The notes under the pieces: model-generated
What the model was told of the DNA's origin: nothing
Databases searched by the model: none
What the model saw: the letters and a program-made list of their open reading frames with translations, nothing else
Assembly: GCA_964518635.1 (NCBI GenBank)
Contig: CAZFGK010000007.1
Location: 50,245 to 114,244 of the forward strand
Direction of reading: 5' to 3'
DNA from: CAZFGK01 sp964518635
GTDB lineage: Bacteria; Zixibacteria; MSB-5A5; GN15; FEB-12
DNA length: 64,000 bases
Part shown: in pieces, positions 36,842-45,500 of the stretch
How the letters are laid out: every line of letters starts with the position of its first letter
Position numbering within the stretch: position 1 is the stretch's first letter
Program-made: the position numbers and the translations under genes

Positions 36842-38343
36842 AATTCTTCCTCGGTGATAGCACGTATCATACTCGCGGCTTTGTGAGAAGTCTCGTCGAA
36901 CTCTCGTGATGCAATCGAATCGGCAACGATTCCGGCTCCGGCACGAACGAAATAGTTCCCGTTTTCATAGCAGGCCATTCTGATGCCGATACAGGTGTCC
37001 ATGTTTCCGTGATAATCTAGATAGCCAATGGACCCGGCATAGACACCGCGTCCGTTTTGCTCAAGCTCTGCGATCAGTTGCATTGCTCTGATTTTCGGCG
37101 CACCAGAGACTGTACCGGCGGGAAAGACCGCTTGATGCGCGTCCATGCATGTTTTCCCTTTTCTCAACTTCCCAGTCACAGACGAAACGAGATGCATGAC
37201 TCGCGCGTATTTTTCGACAATCAGCTGATCCGGGATGCGAATGCTCCCCGGCTCCGCAACTCGACCGAGATCATTCCGACCGAGATCGACCAGCATGGTG
37301 TGCTCGGCAAGCTCTTTTGGATCAACTATCAGTGACGCTTCGAACGCAGCATCCTGTGCTGGCGTCTTTCCACGAGGTCTCGTTCCTGCGATTGGACGTG
37401 TTTCCAAATGACGGTCGGTTGAGCGAAGCAGCATCTCGGGAGAGGAGCCGACGATTGATCGCGAGCGCATATTCAAAAGGAAGAGATAAGGGCTCGGATT
37501 CTGACGTCGCAGTGATCGATAGACATCGACTGGTGAGCGGCTCGAACAAATACTCCAACTTCGCGAGAGTACAACTTGAAAAATATCTCCATCTCGTATA
37601 TGCCGCTTCGCCTTATAGATTCTCTTAGAAAACGTCGCTTTATCACAGTCTTCAATTATATCGGCTTTCGATTTGTGAATTGACGCCGAGATCCCCGGTT
37701 GCATGGCAACTGCCTTCGCAGATGCAGGAAGCGGCCTGATAAGTGACTTCGCCATCAATGAGAGTTCGCTACTTCCTCTCTCATAGGCAGCATCAAATCC
37801 AGTGTTCCGTTTCCCGTTTTTCATTCGTGGGTGAACGATTAATGATACAAGAGTCATAAGTTGATGGCGATGGTCAAAAATAATCAATTTCCCGAATCGT
37901 CCAAGCCACGCGTCTGGCCATCCGAGTGGATTTTCGAATCTGGGGAGTTGCTCAGTCCAGCCAGCCGTTTCATATCCAAAGTAGCCGACCAATCCACCCA
38001 GAAAACTTGGAAGCCCATCTGGCTGATAGACTCGTCCGATATCTAAAGTCTTTTCGATGACATGTTGGGGAGTTTCCTGAAATTTTGACTCACTCATCGT
38101 GGATGTATGTATAATCTCGTCCGGCAAGAACGACCACTCTTCGCGCGGATCCGCACCGATAAATGAATAGCGAGCAATCGATTCCCCACCTTCAACAGAC
38201 TCAAAGAGGAAGTTGATCGGATAGTTCGCTCCCCACTTGAGATAACAACTCAACGGTGTCTCAAGATCTGAAGGAAGGGTGATAGTGAGTGGAATGGCAT
38301 CGTACTCTTTGTGGAGACGCTTGGCTTCGTTCAGAGTGAGCAT
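36835..38343 (-). CDS. trpE: anthranilate synthase component I
   Basis: This enzyme converts chorismate and ammonia to anthranilate. The 502-residue protein contains the C-terminal chorismate-binding motifs G-S-S-P-E-M-L-L-R, R-P-I-A-G-T-R-P-R-G, and F-P-A-G-T-V-S-G-A-P-K. The N-terminal element L-F-E-S-V-E-G-G-E corresponds to the tryptophan feedback site (LLES) of sensitive enzymes, so allosteric control is likely. The start shares one base with the stop of the DapF-like gene (TGATG type junction). Confidence 0.96.
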   Translation of the reverse strand: MLTLNEAKRLHKEYDAIPLTITLPSDLETPLSCYLKWGANYPINFLFESVEGGESIARYSFIGADPREEWSFLPDEIIHTSTMSESKFQETPQHVIEKTLDIGRVYQPDGLPSFLGGLVGYFGYETAGWTEQLPRFENPLGWPDAWLGRFGKLIIFDHRHQLMTLVSLIVHPRMKNGKRNTGFDAAYERGSSELSLMAKSLIRPLPASAKAVAMQPGISASIHKSKADIIEDCDKATFSKRIYKAKRHIRDGDIFQVVLSRSWSICSSRSPVDVYRSLRRQNPSPYLFLLNMRSRSIVGSSPEMLLRSTDRHLETRPIAGTRPRGKTPAQDAAFEASLIVDPKELAEHTMLVDLGRNDLGRVAEPGSIRIPDQLIVEKYARVMHLVSSVTGKLRKGKTCMDAHQAVFPAGTVSGAPKIRAMQLIAELEQNGRGVYAGSIGYLDYHGNMDTCIGIRMACYENGNYFVRAGAGIVADSIASREFDETSHKAASMIRAITEEELC

Positions 38344-39197
38344 CAGCGAGGCACCTCAATGACACCCACAAACTCAACGGGTGCCGTCGTGGAAATTTCA
38401 GAACTATCGCTCGGCCACGACGCCTGCATCTTGCCCGCCGGGAAGTTGATCGTAACGGAACGTGATGATTTCCCTGCGACTACCATTGCTGAAAGAGAGG
38501 CGGCGGCTCCGGTTCCCGATGAGCCAGTCTCACCTGCTCCACGTTCCCACACAAGTACGTCTAGAATGTTTCGTGATACTAATCGAACAAATTCAACATT
38601 TGTCCGTTTCTGAAATCTCTTGTCCAGCTCTATCAACTGCCCAATAGCTTTCCAGTTCTCCATGAATCTCTTCACGTGAACTACCACATGCGGATTGCCG
38701 ACAGAGAGACAGGTGACTTTCAATCTCTCCTGACCGAAAGTCATGCCTTGACCGACAATCTTCTCCTTCGTAGATATCATTGGAAGTGAGCTCGTTTGAA
38801 AGTCGGGCGGTGCCATATATGCGGTCGACATCTTGCTCCCCTTTCGGATTGCAACATCCACTCGCGCAGGACCAACACTCGTTTCGATGGTAAACTCTCT
38901 CTTCTTTGTTTTCCGGCGCATCATCAGGTGAACACCAACTATCCGTTGCCCATTCCCTGACCGTTCAGCCCAGGAGCCGTCCGCATTGAAAATGTCAACA
39001 CGTATGTCAGTCGCCGATCTTTCGATCTTGCGTAACCAGAGAAGCCCATCGGCTCCAATTCCAGTGTGACGATGACACCATGTTGCTGCAAGTCTACTTA
39101 TGCGAGCTTTCGGAAGTCCGGAATCATCCGATTCATACAGCAGGAAATCATTCCCGAGTGAATGATATTTGTAGAGACGAATACTCCGTTTCACCAT
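38343..39197 (-). CDS. DapF-family protein with both catalytic cysteines replaced by serine
   Basis: This 284-residue protein has the diaminopimelate epimerase fold: Y-H-S-L-G-N-D-F at 11-18, F-N-A-D-G-S at 70-75, G-N-P-H at 167-170 and E-R-G-A-G-E-T at 218-224 are all conserved. In DAP epimerases the two acid/base residues are Cys in (C)-G-N-G-x-R and (C)-G-T-G. Here they are S80 (codon tca at 38958-38960, complement) and S227 (codon tcg at 38517-38519). The protein may therefore be an isomerase or racemase of different chemistry, a weak enzyme or a regulatory homologue. It lies between a LysN-type aminotransferase and trpE with no gap. Confidence 0.85.
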   Translation of the reverse strand: MVKRSIRLYKYHSLGNDFLLYESDDSGLPKARISRLAATWCHRHTGIGADGLLWLRKIERSATDIRVDIFNADGSWAERSGNGQRIVGVHLMMRRKTKKREFTIETSVGPARVDVAIRKGSKMSTAYMAPPDFQTSSLPMISTKEKIVGQGMTFGQERLKVTCLSVGNPHVVVHVKRFMENWKAIGQLIELDKRFQKRTNVEFVRLVSRNILDVLVWERGAGETGSSGTGAAASLSAMVVAGKSSRSVTINFPAGKMQASWPSDSSEISTTAPVEFVGVIEVPR

Positions 39198-40463
39198 CTA
39201 GTGTGCAGCGGTCCCAACCGACGTGGATGCCAGTGTCGAGACTTCAGAACTAATCAACTTCGCCAGACGACCAATTCCGATAGTGATTCCATCAACCGTT
39301 GTATTCGAAAAATTGAGTCGCAGCACATTTTTCGGCGCACGGTGCGTCCCCTCTGTCGATCTAACTGAATCTGCAAAGAAGGGCTCTCCCGGCACAAAAG
39401 CGACTTTCTCTTCGATCGCTTTTTGAAGGAGTTTCGTTGCGTCAATTCCTTCTGGGAGCGATACCCAGAGAAAAAGACCACCTTCCGGCTCCGTCCAGCT
39501 GACACCTTTTGGCATGTGAGATTTCAACTCAGCAAGCATGTGCTGACGTTTCTTGAAATAATCAGCACGAATGGTCGCGATATGACTTTCATACCAGCCA
39601 TGCCCGAGAAATTTGGCGATAACATACTGACCAAAAGTCGAAGCGTGCAGATCGAGTGCCTGCTTTAGAATTTCCAGGCGTGAGACCAGTTTCGCATCTG
39701 CAGTCAGCCACGCTACACGGAACCCTGGAGCGATGGTCTTTGAAAAAGTACGCAATCCGATGGTGATAGCGGGATTGATACTGGTCAGGGACGGCAGATG
39801 CTTACCGGTGAATCTGATTTCGGTATACGGGGCATCATCAATGACGGGCACCCGAAATTTCTCGGCAATTTCTAGCACGCAGTGACGTCGAGATTCTGTA
39901 AGTGAGATTCCGGTCGGATTCTGGAAATCTGCAATCAGATAGATCAGCTTCGGTTTGTGACGAGTAATCAGTTCGGGGAGTGCTTCAGGAATGATCCCCT
40001 CAGCATCAGTCGGCACCGGAACAATACTCACTCCGTGTAGCTGAAAAATCTGAATCGCCCCGATATAAGTCGGATTTTCAGTAAGTATCGTATCCCCCGG
40101 TACAGTCAGCGCTTGAACTATCATGTCTAGCCCCTGCTGGGCACCGGCAGTGACTATCATCTCATTGGGGGAAACCGTCACATCAAAGTGACGTTCGATT
40201 TCAACGAGCTGCTCCCGCAAGGGCATCACACCACGCGTTATGCTATACTGCAACGCCTCACGTGCGTGATTCGAGATCACTTCATCGCTGCATTGCCTGA
40301 TCTTCTCAAGGGGAAAGAGCTCAGGAGCGGGCAAACCGCCAGCGAATGAAATGATACCCGGTCCAGTCGAATGCTTGAGTATCTCGCGAATCGCAGACGG
40401 TTTCAGTTGATCGACAAGAGGTGGGAAATTCCAAAATGACTGAGAATCTGTGCTTGTATTCAT
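39198..40463 (-). CDS. LysN-type PLP aminotransferase (2-aminoadipate/aromatic)
   Basis: This is a 421-residue class I/II aminotransferase of the LysN/ARO8 group. It shows I-S-F-A-G-G-L-P-A-P-E-L-F-P near the N-terminus, D-F-Q-N-P-T-G in the middle and the PLP lysine in T-F-S-K-T-I-A-P-G-F-R. These enzymes use 2-aminoadipate, branched-chain or aromatic substrates with 2-oxoglutarate. As the promoter-proximal gene of the aromatic supraoperon, with no pheA or tyrA nearby, it may be the Phe/Tyr transaminase; this is inference from position. The stop codon abuts the start of the DapF-like gene. The 151 bases upstream separate it from a divergent NifU-like gene and should hold the operon promoter. 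Confidence 0.9.
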   Translation of the reverse strand: MNTSTDSQSFWNFPPLVDQLKPSAIREILKHSTGPGIISFAGGLPAPELFPLEKIRQCSDEVISNHAREALQYSITRGVMPLREQLVEIERHFDVTVSPNEMIVTAGAQQGLDMIVQALTVPGDTILTENPTYIGAIQIFQLHGVSIVPVPTDAEGIIPEALPELITRHKPKLIYLIADFQNPTGISLTESRRHCVLEIAEKFRVPVIDDAPYTEIRFTGKHLPSLTSINPAITIGLRTFSKTIAPGFRVAWLTADAKLVSRLEILKQALDLHASTFGQYVIAKFLGHGWYESHIATIRADYFKKRQHMLAELKSHMPKGVSWTEPEGGLFLWVSLPEGIDATKLLQKAIEEKVAFVPGEPFFADSVRSTEGTHRAPKNVLRLNFSNTTVDGITIGIGRLAKLISSEVSTLASTSVGTAAH

Positions 40464-40614
40464 GGCAAATCTCTTCAGGAAATCGGTTCTGTTCGCAATA
40501 TAGTGTGCTCACGCCGACCGTCGAGTATTTAAGGAGGACTTTCGTCCCAAATTGTTAGGATAGCTCCAAAATTCAACAGCTTGACCTCTGACCCCGAACT
40601 TCTGATACTGTGGC
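40464..40614. promoter_or_regulatory. divergent intergenic region with presumed promoters of the aro/trp operon and NifU-like gene
   Basis: This 151-base region lies between divergent starts. The leftward supraoperon must be initiated here, as all 17 downstream genes are close-packed. I see no tRNA-like T-box, no Trp-codon-rich leader peptide and no terminator/antiterminator pair. A TTGACC hexamer at 40580-40585 faces right but lacks a well-spaced -10. The boundary role is inferred from gene arrangement and not from matched motifs. Confidence 0.4.
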
Positions 40615-41052
40615 ATGCCATGCTCAGATGTCACCGAAGTCGTCGAGATGCGTCTCGACGCCAATGATCGTATTGTCTCCTACCGGCTTCAAAAACGGAC
40701 CTGCGGGGGATCTCTTGGGATGCCCTCCCTGATTAAGAGCTGGTTAGCCGGTCAGTCCGTAACTGATGTGATCAAGTCTGATCCGGCCGAGTTCCTTGCA
40801 TCCCATGAAACTCGAACCATTACCGGTGAACTTGTCCATCTGAAACATTACGTCGCCGTACGCAAGACCTGTCAGGCGATTCTCGGTCAGGCTGCTGATG
40901 ATGATATCGCGGGGTTGATCGATTCGGTCATCTACGATGCAGATGGCATGGACGTGGTGGCGATTATACCAAGTGAAGTGATGTCAGAAGAGATTAAGGG
41001 GTGCGCCGGATGCGGCACCTGCGGCTCGAAGCATACGACTCACTCTCACTGA
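40615..41052 (+). CDS. NifU/IscU-like iron-sulfur scaffold with Cys-rich tail
   Basis: This 145-residue protein resembles the NifU N-terminal/IscU fold. C3 in C-S-D matches the first scaffold cysteine (usually C-G-D), C30 in T-C-G-G matches the second, and C86 in R-K-T-C-Q-A-I-L matches the third. The spacing and the segment S-L-I-K-S-W-L-A-G-Q-S-V-T-D fit the family. The C-terminus adds C130, C133 and C136 in C-A-G-C-G-T-C-G followed by a His-rich end, which is not part of IscU. An in-frame stop lies just upstream, so this ATG is the most upstream start. No iscS or hsc genes are adjacent. Confidence 0.7.
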   Translation: MPCSDVTEVVEMRLDANDRIVSYRLQKRTCGGSLGMPSLIKSWLAGQSVTDVIKSDPAEFLASHETRTITGELVHLKHYVAVRKTCQAILGQAADDDIAGLIDSVIYDADGMDVVAIIPSEVMSEEIKGCAGCGTCGSKHTTHSH

Positions 41053-41065
41053 CCGCATTCCCGGC

Positions 41066-44000
41066 TTATTCGATCCTCAACATCTTCTTCACCTGCGAAT
41101 ACGTTTGCCCTGAGACCGTTTCCGTTACCTGAATCACAGCGAAGTAGACCCCAGAGGCGACTTTTCCTTCCCACTCAGTCGAGTAGCTACCAGCCGCTTG
41201 TTCACTCTGCACCAGTTGATCAACTTCCTGTCCAAGAAGATTCAGAATCTTCAGCGAAACATTCGAACGATGTGGTAAATCATAGGAAACAGTCGTCCTC
41301 GGATTGAACGGGTTCGGATAGTTCTGGTGGAGTGCAAACGATTTGGGGAGTGTATGAAGCTCTTCCTCCGTCCCCGTTGCTACGGTCACCATTCCACGAA
41401 CGACAACGCTGACAACAGAAGGGATCCCATTCGTTTGAATTGTCAGCGTATCAAGATATTCCCCCGGATACTGCGGGACAAAAGTCACTGGTATCAACGC
41501 CATATTCGAATCAAGAATATCAACGGGGACCACTTCGGAATTCACGACAAATGGTTCGTCGAGCCCCTCAACCGAGATAACACGAAGTGAATTCAGACCG
41601 TTTTTCTGAATCTCTATCGATTTCATCTGAACCGAGTCTGGGAATTGTGAACCAAAGTCGATAAGATTCGAAGCTACCACCGGAGCGGCATGCGGAGAAT
41701 TGCCGCTCGCTATCAGCGTGACCACTCCACCCCGTGTCCAGATTTTCACTGAATCTGCAGCATATCCCAGTGACTGCGGTCTGAATCCGCAGGATACCTG
41801 AGTAATTTGATCTACGGGAATAACAGTGGGATTATCGATCATCCAGTCAAAGGCAGGATGAACCGGCCCAAATCGGGTGACGCTGTCGATTGCGAATTCT
41901 TCCGAGCCAGCATTGCTTAAATCAAAGTGAAGAAAGCGGGCAGACCCGCGAGAAGCATCCCCGAAGCTGAGCTGGCTCGTCGTGGCCTGCACTGCTTGCT
42001 GGATAATCGGCGAAACTGTTACACGAATTGTATCGACTATTGCATGGCAAGAAACGGGGCTATACCGATTGATCCAGAGAGCGGCTTCTCCTCCGGGAAC
42101 CAGGGATGACATCAATGGTATCCCAATCAATGTGTCACTCAAAGGAAACTCTTGCACCAGCCCGTTGACTGCTACCCCGAGTGAGAAAGAGTCAAGGGGT
42201 GATGACAAGCCCGGTGACCATCCGATGAGGTGCGAGTAGATTGGCATCGCGACTTGCAGGATATCTCCGTCGGCAAGAGATCGAAGAACTGGAGATGGGA
42301 GCGGCGCAATTTCAATCTCCTGAGTAACGGTGTCAACTCCTCCCTTATTATCACTGAGCAGAAGCCGAACCGAATCACGACAATTCGCCTCAAACGGAAT
42401 TTTTCCAAACAGCCGTCCAGCGGTAAGATCAGCTGTCATCCAGGAGGGAGCACTGATGACGGCGACAGAAACCACATCCCCAAACTCGCTGGCGTCCTGA
42501 TCAATCGCAGCCAACGAAAACTCAATCGAATCAGAAAATTGCCAGGAGGGATTCCAGGAGTTGACCAAAGTTGGCGTGTGGTTCGGCGGAGTCGTAAAGT
42601 ATTCTACTCGACCAGTGTCGGTACCGTTCGTTGATTCAAATATTGAACGATAAGCAATCGACTCTCCTGAAGGCAGTGAATCGAGATTGAACCAGTGGTG
42701 TGAAGCGAACTGGTTCGGGTGGGCTGCAACTATGATTTGTGAAGTTGATCGCCAGAGCGAGTCCCCTGATTCTCTGAATTGCACCCATACATTTCCAGAC
42801 TTACCTCTCCCCTGCGCGGTAACTCTGACCCGTGCCGATACCTGATCGATTACCTCAAAGCCTTCGGTAATTGTCATCGGAGCAGAATCAGCGGGAATCA
42901 TACAACTCTGAATCGAACCGTAATATCTTCCTAGCGCATTTTCAGCTACAAGACGATACGTGATCATTTCACCAGCAGCGAATCCTGAAATATCTGCATT
43001 CACATAACAGCTATCTGAGCCGGGATTGAGAGCCGCTCCAGAACCATAGACTTCGATCTCACCCAAACCGAATACTTCTTGATACCCGTTCAACAGCTCT
43101 ATACGAATGAATCGAGCCGGTTCCCGATTCAGGATCACTCGCTCGAAGTTCAGGTGTGCGCTGGCATTTTTCGTTGAATCCATCATCCCCGACCAGACAT
43201 CTTGATAGGTGATTCCGTCAACAGAGAGAGCGCAACGGAATGAGTGTGTTGGGAGACTTGGATGTTGTGCGAATAAGATTTTATCGATAGCGATCAGTGA
43301 GTCAAATTGATAGAGAAAGATATGTCCATTGGTGTCGACGGACGAAGAGCTCCAGCAATGTGACTCCCCCACTCGTCTACCATCTGTGAGCGTTGATGGG
43401 TCATGAAGAGAAATCGGCCCAGAAATGAGCGTTGCACCGTTCATCGGCGTCAGTAGGTTCGAATTGCGATAAGTGATTGAGAGATCGTCGAAGTAAATTT
43501 CACCAGTAGGTGGATTTGACGGATCAATCGCGGATAGAGTCAGCAGAAAGTCGGTATCCATTCGGCCAAGAGTAGAATCAAGTGGCCAGTAGGCATACCG
43601 ATTGTAACGTGGTTGAGTCAAATCAGTCCCTGCATAAATCCAGTCCTGAGCATTGTTGCGGAGCGTCGTCCGAACTGTCTGCCAGGTTCCGTTCGAGTCA
43701 GGGAGCAAAGATGAGGACTCCGCGTACCAATTCGCTCTCACCCAGGTGCCATCACCAAAGTCTCCATCTGCGAGACTCTGCACCCAGAACCTCATCTTTG
43801 AACCATTTGCATGAAAATGTTCTAATTTGGTCTTGACACTTACTATCGCATCGCGAAAGTCCGTCGTTCCCCCGCCAAGCGCCAGGTCTCCAAATCCCCG
43901 AAGCGTATCGGAAGTGTAGCCGAACATGGTTAAGAAAATCGTACCGATGCCGGAGCGATGGTTAAAATCCTGAAAAGTCGGATAGGTGCTGGGTACGGCT

Positions 44001-44683
44001 ACCTTTCCCTGAGATGGGTCAAGTCCGGTCTCAAGCTCAAACCCCGGAGGCATCATCAGCCCGGAGAATGCACTCTCAAAATTCTCCTCGTAGACCGCAT
44101 GTAACGCTCCTCCGAGCGGAAGTATCTCTGTTGTTCTGTCGAGTACTCCCTGAGTGCCATACTCGAAGTAGTAGCGTGTCGGAAGATTTTCTGGTGCAAT
44201 TACGCCGTTGAGTGTCACACCGGGGCCGCGATCTTGAGGCATCGCCTGGGTGACCGATGCAGGCAATGTGAAAGACGACGGTTGATCTGGATTTAACAGA
44301 TCATACTGGAGCGTGTCCGCATGAACGAGTTGTCCATTTACAGTCATCTCCAGCGAGATGACACAACTATCGCTCGTTGGGCTTTGTGCGTTTGCGGCTA
44401 GATAACGATACTCACCAACGGTCGTGTCAACTGCAACTGGAATCAACTCGGAGACAGTCTCCGTCCGAATACGGAACTGCATCGTAGATTGGGCAGGAGT
44501 TTCAGAAAGTACTCCTTGAAGAAACAACCCTGAGTCCGTTGCAATCGGTTTCCATACGACAAGCGGTTTGGCACTGACGAAACCACCCGATAGGCAGAGC
44601 ACGAGGAGAGCGAATATCGGCCCAATCTGTAGAATCAGAGCAGAGAGTTGAGAATATTGCCGAAACAGTTTCACGCTATCCAT
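41066..44683 (-). CDS. large secreted multidomain protein with T9SS-type C-terminal sorting domain
   Basis: From the ATG at 44683, which places a signal peptide ending near F-V-S-A-K at the N-terminus (the frame opens at 44734), the protein has about 1205 residues. A discoidin (F5/8 type C)-like segment lies around 430-540 and fibronectin-like stretches around 560-680. A cadherin/He_PIG-like Ig domain (S-A-P-S-W-M-T) and two ASH-like domains follow, and the last ~80 residues form a Por sorting domain with F-A-L-H-Q-N-Y-P-N-P-F-N-P and G-V-Y-F. It is probably exported by a type IX system and attached to or shed from the surface. No catalytic domain is recognised. Confidence 0.8.
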   Translation of the reverse strand: MDSVKLFRQYSQLSALILQIGPIFALLVLCLSGGFVSAKPLVVWKPIATDSGLFLQGVLSETPAQSTMQFRIRTETVSELIPVAVDTTVGEYRYLAANAQSPTSDSCVISLEMTVNGQLVHADTLQYDLLNPDQPSSFTLPASVTQAMPQDRGPGVTLNGVIAPENLPTRYYFEYGTQGVLDRTTEILPLGGALHAVYEENFESAFSGLMMPPGFELETGLDPSQGKVAVPSTYPTFQDFNHRSGIGTIFLTMFGYTSDTLRGFGDLALGGGTTDFRDAIVSVKTKLEHFHANGSKMRFWVQSLADGDFGDGTWVRANWYAESSSLLPDSNGTWQTVRTTLRNNAQDWIYAGTDLTQPRYNRYAYWPLDSTLGRMDTDFLLTLSAIDPSNPPTGEIYFDDLSITYRNSNLLTPMNGATLISGPISLHDPSTLTDGRRVGESHCWSSSSVDTNGHIFLYQFDSLIAIDKILFAQHPSLPTHSFRCALSVDGITYQDVWSGMMDSTKNASAHLNFERVILNREPARFIRIELLNGYQEVFGLGEIEVYGSGAALNPGSDSCYVNADISGFAAGEMITYRLVAENALGRYYGSIQSCMIPADSAPMTITEGFEVIDQVSARVRVTAQGRGKSGNVWVQFRESGDSLWRSTSQIIVAAHPNQFASHHWFNLDSLPSGESIAYRSIFESTNGTDTGRVEYFTTPPNHTPTLVNSWNPSWQFSDSIEFSLAAIDQDASEFGDVVSVAVISAPSWMTADLTAGRLFGKIPFEANCRDSVRLLLSDNKGGVDTVTQEIEIAPLPSPVLRSLADGDILQVAMPIYSHLIGWSPGLSSPLDSFSLGVAVNGLVQEFPLSDTLIGIPLMSSLVPGGEAALWINRYSPVSCHAIVDTIRVTVSPIIQQAVQATTSQLSFGDASRGSARFLHFDLSNAGSEEFAIDSVTRFGPVHPAFDWMIDNPTVIPVDQITQVSCGFRPQSLGYAADSVKIWTRGGVVTLIASGNSPHAAPVVASNLIDFGSQFPDSVQMKSIEIQKNGLNSLRVISVEGLDEPFVVNSEVVPVDILDSNMALIPVTFVPQYPGEYLDTLTIQTNGIPSVVSVVVRGMVTVATGTEEELHTLPKSFALHQNYPNPFNPRTTVSYDLPHRSNVSLKILNLLGQEVDQLVQSEQAAGSYSTEWEGKVASGVYFAVIQVTETVSGQTYSQVKKMLRIE

Positions 44684-44796
44684 ATAGAGCAAGCTTGAAG
44701 CCGATAGTTTGCGCACCGGATGCACAGGAGGCAAGTGGCTGGGCAGATTTCAGTTAGTTGTTTTTGAGTCCCGGCAAGAAACTAGGGGGAGGAGAG

Positions 44797-44824
44797 TTGA
44801 CAGGTGGGACGAACTGTATACATT
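44797..44824 (+). promoter_or_regulatory. possible sigma70-like promoter upstream of tRNA-Phe
   Basis: TTGACA at 44797-44802 is followed after 16 bases by TACATT at 44819-44824. It lies about 80 bases before the mature tRNA, so the precursor would have a long leader. The -35 is a perfect consensus and the -10 is only fair. No other candidate is better. Confidence 0.35.
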
Positions 44825-44902
44825 CGGCAATCCCCAGAAGCAAACTGGCTGTCCGTCAGATGGTCAATTTTGTCCAATGTGGACCGAAAAAGAAATCTCG
44901 AC

Positions 44903-44975
<73 letters not shown>

Positions 44976-45059
44976 TATCTCTTCCCTCTTCTTCCGTTTC
45001 TAGATTGAACTGACGGAATTTGCTCGATCTCCCGACTTCGTAGATGTCATTGACCTACT

Positions 45060-45500
45060 TCAGGTTCGATTCGAATGGAACAATCGTTGCGTCGACGGGA
45101 GTAACAATGCAATCATCGCAAGCGCAGATATTCCCAGCAGAATCTGATTGTATTGCTGCGCAACCGGAGTTTGAGAATCAGAACTCCCAATGCCGAATAG
45201 CTGGACAATTGTTGCGATCACTATTGCTGCATTCACGAAGAGAAGCGTTGCCCAGCTCCATTTTTTCCCCTGACTGAATTCATAGACAATCATGAAAAGC
45301 AGAATACCGATTCCGACGATCAATAACGGCTCCAGTATATTGGTCGATTGGCCAGCATGCACTTGTGCCTCACGGTCAAGCACGGAAAAGAGAACCCGAA
45401 AACCACCATAGAGAAGAAACATGATCGAAAGCGCATACCCCCACCATTTCGAAAGTCGAAAACTGAGCGGCGCTCCAAATGAGATCGTGTTCGTTTCCAT
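45060..45500 (-). CDS. small membrane protein of unknown function
   Basis: The 146-residue protein has four hydrophobic helices (about 20-42, 58-75, 85-105 and 120-138) and no recognisable catalytic motif. The ATG start directly follows the stop of the ROK kinase gene with no intervening base, so the two are probably co-transcribed. No homology was recognised by eye, and no function is proposed. It converges with the tRNA-Phe gene, about 85 bases away. Confidence 0.72.
   Translation of the reverse strand: METNTISFGAPLSFRLSKWWGYALSIMFLLYGGFRVLFSVLDREAQVHAGQSTNILEPLLIVGIGILLFMIVYEFSQGKKWSWATLLFVNAAIVIATIVQLFGIGSSDSQTPVAQQYNQILLGISALAMIALLLPSTQRLFHSNRT

Noticed and set aside
40464..40614. Trp attenuator or T-box upstream of the aromatic operon
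   Set aside because: No Trp-rich leader peptide, no specifier/antiterminator elements and no T-run hairpin were found.
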